A stretch of DNA of 39,433 bases. Origin: Sphaerotilus hippei (GTDB lineage: Bacteria > Pseudomonadota > Gammaproteobacteria > Burkholderiales > Burkholderiaceae_C). The position numbers were made by a program, and so were the translations under genes. The notes under the pieces are model-generated. The model saw only the letters and a list, made by a program, of their open reading frames with translations. It was not told where the DNA came from and made no database searches. Positions within the stretch are counted from its first letter, which is position 1. Every line of letters starts with the position of its first letter. Shown here in pieces: positions 15,753-26,814 of the stretch. The stretch is taken from positions 1 through 39,433 of the forward strand of contig NZ_QJJS01000026.1 in the NCBI RefSeq assembly GCF_003201595.1, given 5' to 3'.

Positions 15753-16823
15753 TCACACCGAGCGGAACAGCGGGCTGCGCACCCGCTGCGCGTCCGCGGC
15801 CGACAGGAACTTCTCGGTGTGGATGTCGCGCTCGAACAGCCTGCCCTGCATCAGCGTGTCCAGGCAGGCGTCGATCATGGCCGGCGGGCCGCACAGATAG
15901 GCCTTGCGACCGCTGAAGTCGCCCTTGAAGTGGCGCGCGGCCACCTCGTGCAGCCAGCCGCGCGGGCCGGTCCAGTCGCTGCCTTCGGGCTCGTGCGACA
16001 GCGCGCTCACGTAGGTGAAGTTCGGGAAGCGCTCGGCCAGCGCGAGGAAGGCCTCGTGCTCGTACAGCTCGGCGCGGTGGCGCTGGCCGTAGACCAGCGT
16101 GATCGGCCAGTCGCGGCCTTCGTGCTGCAGCAGATCGAGGATCATGCTGCGCGGGCTCGACAGGCCGGAGCCCCCGGCCATGAACAGCAGCGGCCGGCCG
16201 TCGCGTGCGTGCACGGACTTGCGCACGAAGAAGCGGCCGTAGGGGCCGGCCAGCGCCAGCGTGTCGCCCACCTGAAGCCGCTCGTGGATGCAGGTGGTGG
16301 CCGCTCCGCCCTGCACGATGCGCACGTGCAGCTCGAGGTCCTGTCCCTGCGCGGGCGGGCTGGCGATCGAGAACGCCCGCCGCCCTTCCACCGAGGGAAT
16401 CTCGAGGTTCACGTACTGCCCGGCCTGGAAGGCCATCGGCCGGTCCAGGCGCAGGTGCACGGCGCGGATCGTGGGCGTGAGCCGCTCCAGGCGGGTCACG
16501 GTGGCGCGGTAGTCCTGCACCGGCAGGTTCAGCGCGTCAGGTTCCTCGTCGAGGTCGGCCTCGATGACGACATCGGACTGCAGGCGCGCGCAGCAGGCCA
16601 GCGTGCGGCCTTCCTCGCGCTCGAAGTCCATCAGCGCGAAGGGCGAGGCGTCGCCGTGCTCGACCTCGCCGTCGAGCACCCGCACCTTGCAGGTGGCGCA
16701 CAGGCCGTGGCAGCAGGCGTGCGGCAGCCAGACGCCCGCGCGCAGGCAGGCGTCGAGGATGGTCTGGTCGTCGTCGACCTCCACGGTCTGGCCCGTGGGT
16801 TCAAGGTGCAGCTGGTAGCTCAT
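15753..16823 (-). CDS. dmpP: Phenol hydroxylase P5 component, NADH:ferredoxin-type reductase
   Basis: 356 residues. The N-terminal [2Fe-2S] domain has Cys37-x4-Cys42-x2-Cys45 and Cys77. Then come an FAD-binding domain with RAFSIASPP and an NAD-binding domain with GGSGLSSPRSMI and LCGPPAMIDA. It passes electrons from NADH to the diiron oxygenase. It is the last gene of the dmpKLMNOP operon, 16 bases after P4, and ends convergent with the LysR gene. Length and order match DmpP/TomA5. Confidence 0.93.
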   Translation of the reverse strand: MSYQLHLEPTGQTVEVDDDQTILDACLRAGVWLPHACCHGLCATCKVRVLDGEVEHGDASPFALMDFEREEGRTLACCARLQSDVVIEADLDEEPDALNLPVQDYRATVTRLERLTPTIRAVHLRLDRPMAFQAGQYVNLEIPSVEGRRAFSIASPPAQGQDLELHVRIVQGGAATTCIHERLQVGDTLALAGPYGRFFVRKSVHARDGRPLLFMAGGSGLSSPRSMILDLLQHEGRDWPITLVYGQRHRAELYEHEAFLALAERFPNFTYVSALSHEPEGSDWTGPRGWLHEVAARHFKGDFSGRKAYLCGPPAMIDACLDTLMQGRLFERDIHTEKFLSAADAQRVRSPLFRSV

Positions 16824-16839
16824 GGTGTGGGCCCCCGGT

Positions 16840-17202
16840 TCAGAACGAGGCGCCGGCCAGGCCGTCGAGGCCCGGGGTGCGCAGGCGCAGGAAGGCCTTG
16901 TGGTCCAGACCGTTGTCGACCAGGCTCAGCTCGGGCCGCGGCTCGAAGGGCTCGTCCGAGCGCAGCCACTGCACGCCGGACCAGTCGATGCGGGCGAAGT
17001 CCGGGTGCTGGCCGAACAGGCCGGGCAGCACCTGCTCGACCAGGGCGCCGAAGGGCATGCCCGGCGGCACGGGGATGCACAGCGGCGTGGCGTACATCAG
17101 GTGGCGGTCCCAGGCGATGTTGATCAGCTGCTGGCCGTGGAACTTGTCGACCGAGTCCTTCAGGTCGCCGTGGTAGCCGGGACGGAGGGCGCGTGTGCTC
17201 AT
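16840..17202 (-). CDS. dmpO: Phenol hydroxylase P4 component (gamma subunit)
   Basis: 120 residues, starting MSTRALRPGYHGDLKDSVDKF, the DmpO/TomA4 family. This is the small subunit of the (alpha-beta-gamma)2 hydroxylase. ATG 17202 was chosen because it has GAGGAGACACCCC directly upstream; the much longer open frame is only read-through of another frame of P3. It lies between P3 (37 bases) and P5. The family has no cofactor of its own. Confidence 0.92.
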   Translation of the reverse strand: MSTRALRPGYHGDLKDSVDKFHGQQLINIAWDRHLMYATPLCIPVPPGMPFGALVEQVLPGLFGQHPDFARIDWSGVQWLRSDEPFEPRPELSLVDNGLDHKAFLRLRTPGLDGLAGASF

Positions 17203-17239
17203 GGGGTGTCTCCTCGTGGGGGTGCGAACGGCGCGGCGC

Positions 17240-18841
17240 TCAGGCCGCCTTGGGCTGTTCCGGAGGACGCGGCGCGTGGCTGCTGGCGGGCTTGCTGGTC
17301 CACTGCGTCCAGTTCCGGGCGTCGACGTGGCCCTCGAGGTCGCCGCCGTCCACGCCGGCCTGGATGCCCATGTAGCGCAGCGCCTCGACCAGCGGGTTGA
17401 AGTCGGGCGATGCCGGGTCGGCATCCGGCAGGAAGTAGCTGCCCTGGTAGATCTGGTGCACCGGCAGGTGGGCATGCACGTACTTCTCGGGTTCGTGGTC
17501 GAAGATGCCCTGGCAGCCGTCCGAGCAGAAGTGGAAACGCTGGCCGAAGTAGTTCGACTCGCGGTGGCAGATCCGGCCCGGGTCCCCCGGCTCGGTGAAC
17601 AGCAGCGGCCACTGGCAGGTCTGGCACAGCTGCGGCAGCGTGGCGTTGACGAAGGGCGTGCCGGCCGCCTCCATGGCGGCCCAGTGCTCGTAGCGGGGGC
17701 GGTACAGGCGGTCGAAGGTCTCGGGGTACTTGGCCGACAGCCACTGCATCTCCTCTTCCGCGGGCAGCCACACGGGGAAACCGGCGGCATGGCGGAACTG
17801 GTAGAAGGTGCTCCACAGCTGGTGGCTGACGTGCTGCTTCTCCTCCACCGTCACCTCGGCGAACTTCGGTGGCCGGATGCCGTAGCGCGCCAGGTCGGCG
17901 AACAGCGCGCCGCCGTTCTGCTCGTAGTAGATCTCCCAGGCCTCGGCCCAGCTCATCACGCGCTTGGGCAGCATGTAGTCCATCATGGCGGCCACCAGGC
18001 TCAGCAGCCGGTAGCCGCGCCAGAACCACTTGTCGATCCAGCCCTGCACGATGGGCACGTTGGCCGGGTCCTGTTCCAGCAGGAACTTGATGACCTCGAT
18101 GCCCAGCGTCATGTGGCGCGCCTCGTCGCTCTGCGCCGAGAAGCCGAAGCTCACGGTGGAGAGGTCGCCGTTGTAGGCCGCACCCGACATCCACGGCATG
18201 AACACCAGGTTGGTCAGCACGTACTCGAACGCGAAGCAGATGCCCACGACGAACTCGAAGGGCCCGGCCGAGACGGCATCCTCGAAGAAGGACTTGGGGA
18301 TGCTCAGGTACCAGGTGCGGTCGTACTGGTGCGGGAACTCCGCCATCCCGGTGAAGTACTTGTTGTAGTGGCTCAGCGCATGAGTCTGCGTCTGGGCATG
18401 GCGCAGTTCGTCGATGGCCTGCATCTGCGCGGCGATGCGCGCGGCCGTGCCCGGAAACTCGCGCCCGATGATGTTGAAGCCCCGGTGCGAGGCGTATTCC
18501 ATGCCGACCACGCCGTTGATGAAGATCTTCAGCGCCTGGATGTAGCGCACGTCGGTGACGTTGAACTGCGCGTTGTTCTGCTGGAAGGCGTCGAGGATGG
18601 CGTAGAGCTTGCGCTCCTTCTCGCCCTGGTACTTCCAGTAGGCGTCCATGGTCAGGCGGAACGGGTCTTCCCAGCGGTCCCAGTCGTGGATCCGGATGCC
18701 CTCGAACTTCACGTGGCGCCAGATGTCGTCCTCGGCCTGGTAGCTGGGCGTCCAGCCCAGGTCGCGCGTGAGCAGCGCGTAGTTCTCCTTGAGGCTGAGC
18801 TTGCGGGGGATGGCGGGCGTGGCTGGCGTGGCGGCGGTCAT
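17240..18841 (-). CDS. dmpN: Phenol hydroxylase P3 component, diiron oxygenase alpha subunit
   Basis: 533 residues (DmpN is near 517). The carboxylate-bridged diiron site is complete: Glu115 (GMEYASHRG), Glu145-x-x-His148 (DELRH), Glu206 (AFEYV) and Glu240-x-x-His243 (DEARH). It inserts one oxygen atom into phenol to give catechol; the (methyl)phenol range depends on the pocket, which I cannot model. Start ATG 18841 follows GGAGACACCC. An Ala/Pro/Thr-rich stretch of 12 residues precedes the conserved part. The C-terminal YHS-like region has CQTCQWPLLF and HFCSDGCQGIF, as in other members. Confidence 0.95.
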   Translation of the reverse strand: MTAATPATPAIPRKLSLKENYALLTRDLGWTPSYQAEDDIWRHVKFEGIRIHDWDRWEDPFRLTMDAYWKYQGEKERKLYAILDAFQQNNAQFNVTDVRYIQALKIFINGVVGMEYASHRGFNIIGREFPGTAARIAAQMQAIDELRHAQTQTHALSHYNKYFTGMAEFPHQYDRTWYLSIPKSFFEDAVSAGPFEFVVGICFAFEYVLTNLVFMPWMSGAAYNGDLSTVSFGFSAQSDEARHMTLGIEVIKFLLEQDPANVPIVQGWIDKWFWRGYRLLSLVAAMMDYMLPKRVMSWAEAWEIYYEQNGGALFADLARYGIRPPKFAEVTVEEKQHVSHQLWSTFYQFRHAAGFPVWLPAEEEMQWLSAKYPETFDRLYRPRYEHWAAMEAAGTPFVNATLPQLCQTCQWPLLFTEPGDPGRICHRESNYFGQRFHFCSDGCQGIFDHEPEKYVHAHLPVHQIYQGSYFLPDADPASPDFNPLVEALRYMGIQAGVDGGDLEGHVDARNWTQWTSKPASSHAPRPPEQPKAA

Positions 18842-18879
18842 GGGTGTCTCCTGTGCTTCGGTTCGGGTGCGAGGCCGCT

Positions 18880-19182
18880 TCAGGCGGCCTTCCACTGCAG
18901 GGTGAACTCGTCGAGGCTTTCCTCGACCTCGCCCGACAGCGAGACGAGGTTGATGTGCAGTTCGCGCAGGTCGAAGTCGCGGCCCAGGTGCGACTCGATC
19001 GACTCGCGCCGCACGACCAGGCGGCCCGGCGCGGTGATCTTCACCATCGCGGGGTACTCGTCGAAGCGGGCCTGGGGGTTGTCGTCGCGGATGGCCTCGA
19101 TGATGGGCAGCGTGTCGTGGTTGGCCTGCAGCGCGATGAACACGGGCTGCTGGCTGACGTCGGGGGCAAGGGCGGTGGTCAT
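18880..19182 (-). CDS. dmpM: Phenol hydroxylase P2 component (MmoB/DmpM effector protein)
   Basis: 100 residues of the MmoB/DmpM family (VFIALQANHDTLPIIEAIRDD, then PAMVKITAPGRLVV). This cofactor-free regulatory protein docks on the hydroxylase and couples electron flow to oxygenation. It sits between P1 and P3 as in the dmp and aph operons. Start ATG 19182, gap 45 bases from P1 and 38 bases to P3. DmpM is about 90 residues, so a short N-terminal extension is present. Confidence 0.92.
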   Translation of the reverse strand: MTTALAPDVSQQPVFIALQANHDTLPIIEAIRDDNPQARFDEYPAMVKITAPGRLVVRRESIESHLGRDFDLRELHINLVSLSGEVEESLDEFTLQWKAA

Positions 19183-19227
19183 GGCGATTCCGGTGAGGTC
19201 TTGACGGAGCGGTTGTGGTGCGCGGAC

Positions 19228-20226
19228 TCAGTCGCGCTGCAGGCCGAGCCGGGCCAGGCGTTCATCCAGCGCCTGGCTGGCCTGCTGCAGTGCGGCGCGA
19301 CCGTTCCGGGGCAGGGCCGTTTCGGCCAGCGCGAGCAGGCCGTGCTCGAAGGCGCGCTGCCACTTCGTCACCCAGCCCGCGATGAGCACGCGGTTGTGCC
19401 CGCTCTCGGCCACGCAGGTCTTGAGCACGGCATCGACCCAGCGGTCGGTCTCGTCCTGCCAGCGCAGAGGGAAGTCCAGCACGCTGGCCAGCACCGGGCC
19501 GTGCGACTCGGCGAAGTCGGCCTCGAAGGACTTCAGCAGCAGCGGGTGCACGAGGCGGTCGGCGACGACCGCCTGCGCGACGAAGGACTCGAACCAGTCG
19601 CGCACGACGAGGGTGTTCTCCACCTCGCGGCGCAGGCCCTGCCAGGCGGCATCGTCCATCCAGGCGGCCTTGGCGCGGGTCAGCGCGGTGCCGGTGTTGC
19701 CGTCCAGCAGCAGGCCGATGCGCGAGACGTGCTGCGCCAGGCCCAGCCGATCCATCATCGCCAGGGTGGCGGCCTGCGTGATGGCCGTGCCCCAGCCGTA
19801 GGCGGCCACCTGGCTCATGCTGGTGTTGGCGCCCCACTCGAAGTGGCGCAGCGGCAGCAGGCACCGGACCAGCCGGTCCTTCGTGTCCTGCGGCAGCGAC
19901 GAGAGCAGGCCGCGCTGCTCCACCATCTCCAGCTGCCGGTCCGTCGCCTCCTGCTGGCGCGCGCGCGCGATCGTGTAGCTGCCGTAGTAGTACTGGCGCG
20001 GATCCTTCAGCGCATACCAGTCGGCCATCTGCACGGCGGTGCGGCGCGGGTCCCAGATGTCGTGCTCGGGATCCCACAGCGGCTTGTAGTGGAAGTTGGT
20101 CTCGGCCTGCAGGTGGTAGGTGCCCTCCTGGTAGCGCGACGCGGGCTTGTCGCCGAAGCGGCGCGCGATGTGGCCGAACGTGTGCCGCAGCGGCTTGACG
20201 TTCTGGACGCGGATCTCGACGGTCAT
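19228..20226 (-). CDS. dmpL: Phenol hydroxylase P1 component (beta subunit)
   Basis: 332 residues of the DmpL/TomA1 family. It shares the ferritin-like fold of the alpha subunit but lacks its metal ligands, and it scaffolds the hydroxylase. Recognisable segments are PLRHTFGHIARRFGDKPASRYQEGTY, RQYYYGSYTIARARQQEA and LRHFEWGANTSMSQ. ATG 20226 follows GAGGAGACCCC; a longer frame extends into the intergenic part before it but without a site. It is 34 bases after P0. Confidence 0.93.
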   Translation of the reverse strand: MTVEIRVQNVKPLRHTFGHIARRFGDKPASRYQEGTYHLQAETNFHYKPLWDPEHDIWDPRRTAVQMADWYALKDPRQYYYGSYTIARARQQEATDRQLEMVEQRGLLSSLPQDTKDRLVRCLLPLRHFEWGANTSMSQVAAYGWGTAITQAATLAMMDRLGLAQHVSRIGLLLDGNTGTALTRAKAAWMDDAAWQGLRREVENTLVVRDWFESFVAQAVVADRLVHPLLLKSFEADFAESHGPVLASVLDFPLRWQDETDRWVDAVLKTCVAESGHNRVLIAGWVTKWQRAFEHGLLALAETALPRNGRAALQQASQALDERLARLGLQRD

Positions 20227-20260
20227 GGGGTCTCCTCTCGGGTGGGACGGGGCGAAACGT

Positions 20261-20527
20261 TCAGTCGCTGAGGCCGGGCCGGCCATAGCGCCACTTGGCC
20301 TGTTCGGCGTCCAGGCGTGCGGCCTGGGCGTCGTCGATCAGGCGCACGCGGTGCATGACGCAGAACGCCTCGAACGCCGGCCGGGGCAGGATCAGGTCCA
20401 CCGAGAGTTCCGGCTCGCCGATGGCGAAGTCGAACTCCACGAAGCCGTCCGGGCGCTGCTGTCGCACACGCACCCAGCACACGGTGTGCGGTTCGGGCAT
20501 GGCGCCGGGAAAGTCGAGCACGGTCAT
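20261..20527 (-). CDS. dmpK: Phenol hydroxylase P0 component (assembly protein)
   Basis: 88 residues of the DmpK/P0 family (CWVRVRQQRPDGFVEFDFAIGEPELSVDLILP). DmpK is needed to assemble active hydroxylase, apparently by helping iron loading, and is not part of the catalytic complex. Start ATG 20527 has CAGGAGACAG upstream. It is the first gene of the operon, 62 bases downstream of the -12 element of a sigma-54 promoter. Confidence 0.92.
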   Translation of the reverse strand: MTVLDFPGAMPEPHTVCWVRVRQQRPDGFVEFDFAIGEPELSVDLILPRPAFEAFCVMHRVRLIDDAQAARLDAEQAKWRYGRPGLSD

Positions 20528-20588
20528 GGTCTGTCTCCTGCCGGCCTCGTGTTCGCGGGGTTCAGGGCGGGCCGGTGCGGGGAGACTT

Positions 20589-20604
20589 TGCGAAGGCCAT
20601 GCCA
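20589..20604 (-). promoter_or_regulatory. Sigma-54 (-24/-12) promoter of the phenol hydroxylase operon
   Basis: On the reverse strand the sequence is TGGCATGGCCTTCGCA: GG and GC are exactly ten bases apart, and it differs from the consensus TGGCAC-N5-TTGCA at few positions. It lies 62 bases before the start of dmpK, giving a leader of about 50 bases. DmpR-type control of dmp operons uses exactly this type of promoter. Confidence 0.75.
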
Positions 20605-20727
20605 CGTGGAGCGAAGTCAGGGTAGATCCGGAGCGGCCGGCGTCTCGAGGCCCGTCGAGGGGGCCCGCCACGACCCCCTGGGCAGGAAGGCCCGAAGAGG
20701 AATCGGGGTTGTCCCTGTCGAAAATCA

Positions 20728-20746
20728 GGCACCCGGCACGGGTGCC
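20728..20746. repeat. Inverted repeat in hydroxylase operon upstream region
   Basis: GGCACCC (20728-20734) and GGGTGCC (20740-20746) flank GGCAC. It lies about 125-140 bases upstream of the -24 element and next to a larger palindrome. It could be part of the activator-binding region. Confidence 0.35.
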
Positions 20747-20750
20747 CGGG

Positions 20751-20780
20751 GCGGGGTTGCGGAAATTTCCGCAGCCCCGC
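20751..20780. promoter_or_regulatory. 30-bp near-perfect palindrome; activator site or terminator
   Basis: The core TGCGGAAATTTCCGCA (20758-20773) is a perfect 16-bp palindrome. The flanks GCGGGG (20751-20756) and CCCCGC (20775-20780) extend it to 30 bp with one mismatched pair (T20757/G20774). It is centred about 190 bases upstream of the predicted start of the hydroxylase transcript, in the range of DmpR/XylR upstream activating sequences, which are also 16-bp inverted repeats. It also lies just after the stop of the Rieske oxygenase gene, so it could instead end that transcript, though no T-run follows. Confidence 0.5.
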
Positions 20781-20791
20781 CAGGGGGGGGC

Positions 20792-21898
20792 TCAGGCCCA
20801 GCGCCGTTCGGCGTCGATCATGCGGCGCAGCAGGCGCCGCACGCGCACCGGGGCCACGTCGCTGGAGATCAGCACCGGGTTGAGCGCGAAGAAGTCCGGC
20901 GTGTTCATCTCGCGCTGCACGGCCTCGATGATCGGGCCGTCCTCGTTGACGAAGGCCCCGTGCATGGCCTGGATCTTCATCGCGTTGAACCCGGCGTCGT
21001 CGACCACGTGGTTGCGGCGCGTGGCGAACCAGTAGTGCGTGTGGCCTTCGCTGGCGGGCGTGCAGGTGTGCACGTCGTACTGGCCCACGGTGTGAGCCAG
21101 GTCGAGCGGCGACGTGCCGTCCTGCACCGCCCCCACCATCAGCCGGATGGTGGCCGGAGCGAACCAGGTCACGTCCAGGAAGTGCCGCGCACCCTGCGCC
21201 GGGTCGGGCAGGAAGTTGGCGAAGATCAGCATCGCCGGCGTCTGCGACCACTCCCAGCGCACGTTGACGGTGTCGTTCTCCTCCTTGACCGGCGGGATCA
21301 GCGGCGAGAGCTGGCCCCGCGTGGTGATGATCTCGCCGTGCACGTGGTCCACGTGCGAGAGGTCCATCACGTTGTCGATGATGAGCTCGTAGTGCGCCTT
21401 CATCGGCATGTAGGTGTGGGCCAGGCCGGTGGCGGGGCCGTCGTCGAGCGGGCCGAAGTCGGGCAGCTTCGACGGGTCGGCGGGCATCTCGCCCATCCAG
21501 ATCCACAGCAGGCCGTGGCGCTCGAGCAGCGGGTAGCTGCGCACCCTGGCCGCCGCCGGGATGTGGCCGTTGCCGTGCGGGTTGTGGGTGCAGGTGCCGG
21601 TGCAGTCGAAGCGCAGCGCGTGGTAGCGGCAGACCACGTCGTCACCCTCGCGCCGGCCCATGCTCAGCGGCACGAAGCGGTGCGGACAGCGGTCGTGCAG
21701 GGCCACGGCCGTGCCGTCGGCCTTGCGGTAGAGCAGCACCGAGGTGTCGAGCAGCGTGCGCTGCATCATGCCTTCGGTGGGCACTTCGGTGGACAGCGCG
21801 GCCGCATACCAGGTGTTGAGCAGGTAGGGCGTGTCGGGCTTGCCGATCGGGTTGCCGCTGGGGTGCAGGGTGATGGTGCGGGTTTCGGGGGCGTTCAT
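20792..21898 (-). CDS. Rieske non-haem iron oxygenase, VanA-like
   Basis: 368 residues. The Rieske [2Fe-2S] domain has Cys71-x-His73 and Cys90-x2-His93. The mononuclear iron site is around DNVMDLSHVDHVH, with His182 and His187. Layout and length fit the VanA/phthalate-type single-subunit oxygenases, which demethylate methoxy-aromatics or cleave aryl ethers. With the reductase gene directly upstream it forms a two-component system. Start ATG 21898 has AGGAGACCCGAG before it. It is transcribed from a sigma-54 promoter before the reductase gene. Its place inside a phenol cluster suggests that it makes phenol or catechol from a methoxy- or phenoxy-compound; the substrate cannot be read from the sequence. 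Confidence 0.85.
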   Translation of the reverse strand: MNAPETRTITLHPSGNPIGKPDTPYLLNTWYAAALSTEVPTEGMMQRTLLDTSVLLYRKADGTAVALHDRCPHRFVPLSMGRREGDDVVCRYHALRFDCTGTCTHNPHGNGHIPAAARVRSYPLLERHGLLWIWMGEMPADPSKLPDFGPLDDGPATGLAHTYMPMKAHYELIIDNVMDLSHVDHVHGEIITTRGQLSPLIPPVKEENDTVNVRWEWSQTPAMLIFANFLPDPAQGARHFLDVTWFAPATIRLMVGAVQDGTSPLDLAHTVGQYDVHTCTPASEGHTHYWFATRRNHVVDDAGFNAMKIQAMHGAFVNEDGPIIEAVQREMNTPDFFALNPVLISSDVAPVRVRRLLRRMIDAERRWA

Positions 21899-21956
21899 CT
21901 CGGGTCTCCTGTCGTGGTCGTGAAAACCGGCGTCGGGCCGGCGGGTGGGGCGGCTC

Positions 21957-23009
21957 TCAGGCGGCCGCTGCAAGGTCCGGTCGCCACCCCAGCGGGGCGA
22001 CGACCAGACGGGATGAGGTCGCGCGCGAGCAGCACGGCGTGAAGCGGTCGCCGCGGGCGCGCTCGGCGTCGGACAGCACCAGGTCGTGGTGTTCGGGCTG
22101 GCCGTCGATCACCTGCAGGCAGCACTGGCCGCAGATGCCCTGCTCGCAGGACAGGTCGACCGGCAGGCCGGCGCCCTGGAGCGCCTGTGCGGCGCTCTCG
22201 TGCGCGGCCACGCGCAGGGTGCGGCCGGTGGGCGCCCACAGCAGCTCGAAGCTGCCGTCCGGGCCGCTTCCGCCCGCGGCCGCAGCCGTGCGGACCGGGC
22301 TTTCGGCCGGTGGCGCGAACCGCTCGATGACGACCCGCTCGTCGGCCCAGCCCAGCGTGCGGGCGGCCTGCTGCACGGCGGCCATGAAGCCCCCCGGCCC
22401 GCAGGCGCAGACCAGCGTGTCCTGCGGCGCGCGCTCGAGCAGCGTGCGCAGGTCGAGCGCCGGCCTGGCGGCTGGCCCCGGGGCGGGGATGTCGGCGTGC
22501 ACGCTCACGCGGTCGGCCCACGCGGCGGTGGCCAGGCGTTCGGCGAAGGGCAGGCGGTCCCGGCTGCGCACGGCGCAGTGCAGCGCGAAGCTGCGGCCGT
22601 CGGCCCAGAGCGTCTCGGCCATGGACAGCAGCGGCGTCAGGCCGATGCCCCCGGCCAGCAGCAGCACATGCGGGGCGTCCCGCAGCGCGAAGAGGTGGCG
22701 CGGCGGGCCCACCCGCAGCGTGTCGCCGACCGCGACGTGGCGGTGCAGCCAGAGCGAGCCGCCGCGGCCTTCGGCCTCGCACTGCACGGCGATCAGGTAG
22801 CGGTGCCGATCCGACGGGGCGTGGCACAGCGAGTACGAGCGCACGCGGCCGGAGCCGTCGGGCAGCTCGACGTCGATGTGCGCGCCGGCCTCGAACGGAG
22901 GCAGCGGGCCGCCGTCGTCGCGACGCAGCTCGAAGGCGGCGATGTGCGGGGTGAGTTCGTCGCGCCGGGTGACACGCAGCGACAGCCGGTCCGTGGTGTG
23001 GCTGGACAT
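21957..23009 (-). CDS. VanB-like FMN/[2Fe-2S] oxygenase reductase
   Basis: 350 residues in the phthalate-dioxygenase-reductase order: flavin domain (RSYSLCHAP), NAD domain (GGIGLTPLLSM, CACGPGGFM), then a C-terminal plant-type ferredoxin domain with Cys288-x4-Cys293-x2-Cys296 and Cys326-327. It supplies electrons from NADH to the Rieske oxygenase 58 bases downstream. ATG 23009 has GAGAGGAGACGAAC in front and lies 38 bases after a -12 element. The segment from about 240 to 260 is an Ala/Gly-rich linker. A longer upstream frame lacks a site and would cover the promoter. Confidence 0.87.
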   Translation of the reverse strand: MSSHTTDRLSLRVTRRDELTPHIAAFELRRDDGGPLPPFEAGAHIDVELPDGSGRVRSYSLCHAPSDRHRYLIAVQCEAEGRGGSLWLHRHVAVGDTLRVGPPRHLFALRDAPHVLLLAGGIGLTPLLSMAETLWADGRSFALHCAVRSRDRLPFAERLATAAWADRVSVHADIPAPGPAARPALDLRTLLERAPQDTLVCACGPGGFMAAVQQAARTLGWADERVVIERFAPPAESPVRTAAAAGGSGPDGSFELLWAPTGRTLRVAAHESAAQALQGAGLPVDLSCEQGICGQCCLQVIDGQPEHHDLVLSDAERARGDRFTPCCSRATSSRLVVAPLGWRPDLAAAA

Positions 23010-23046
23010 GTTCGTCTCCTCTCGTGCTTGTGGTGCCTGGATGCTT

Positions 23047-23062
23047 TGCAACCGGCGGGCCA
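23047..23062 (-). promoter_or_regulatory. Sigma-54 (-24/-12) promoter of the Rieske operon
   Basis: The reverse strand reads TGGCCCGCCGGTTGCA, with GG and GC ten bases apart, TGGC at -24 and a perfect TTGCA at -12. The predicted transcript start is about 25 bases before the reductase ATG. The region is shared with the divergent sigma-54 activator gene. Confidence 0.75.
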
Positions 23063-23132
23063 GCGCGCGCACCGGCATTCACGCTAGTGCGGATGGCGTG
23101 ACCGGCCTGCGGTGTTCATGATCTGCAGCAAT

Positions 23133-23147
23133 CTGCCGCTGCGGCAG
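23133..23147. promoter_or_regulatory. 15-bp perfect inverted repeat between Rieske operon and activator gene
   Basis: CTGCCGC and GCGGCAG flank a single T. It is centred about 105 bases upstream of the predicted Rieske transcript start and 50-60 bases before the activator start codon, a position suited to an upstream activating sequence or an autoregulatory site. Confidence 0.4.
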
Positions 23148-23193
23148 GTGACTGGTTTGCGCAATGCACCGGTCGATCTGGAGACCGCCGTCG

Positions 23194-24963
<1,770 letters not shown>

Positions 24964-24987
24964 GCGCCGCCGGGGTGGCCGGCGCGC

Positions 24988-26787
<1,800 letters not shown>

Positions 26788-26814
26788 GGCAGGATGCCTT
26801 TCAGGGCATGGACG

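Noticed and set aside
14676-17123. 815-codon open frame on the plus strand
   Set aside because: It lies antisense to dmpP and dmpO and partly out of frame over the LysR gene. Its product is Arg/Gly/Ala-rich low-complexity sequence typical of third-frame reading in high-GC DNA, while the reverse genes have complete motifs.
17195-19204. 669-codon open frame on the plus strand
   Set aside because: Antisense to dmpN and dmpM, whose diiron ligands and order are unmistakable.
20751-20780. Canonical rho-independent terminator of the Rieske operon
   Set aside because: The stem is strong but no T-run follows on the reverse strand, so it is kept as a palindrome of undecided role.
23147-23160. GG-N10-GC as a sigma-54 promoter for activator A
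   Set aside because: The -12 part (TTTGC) is fine but the -24 part reads AGGTGA, with only GG matching. Too weak to call as a feature.
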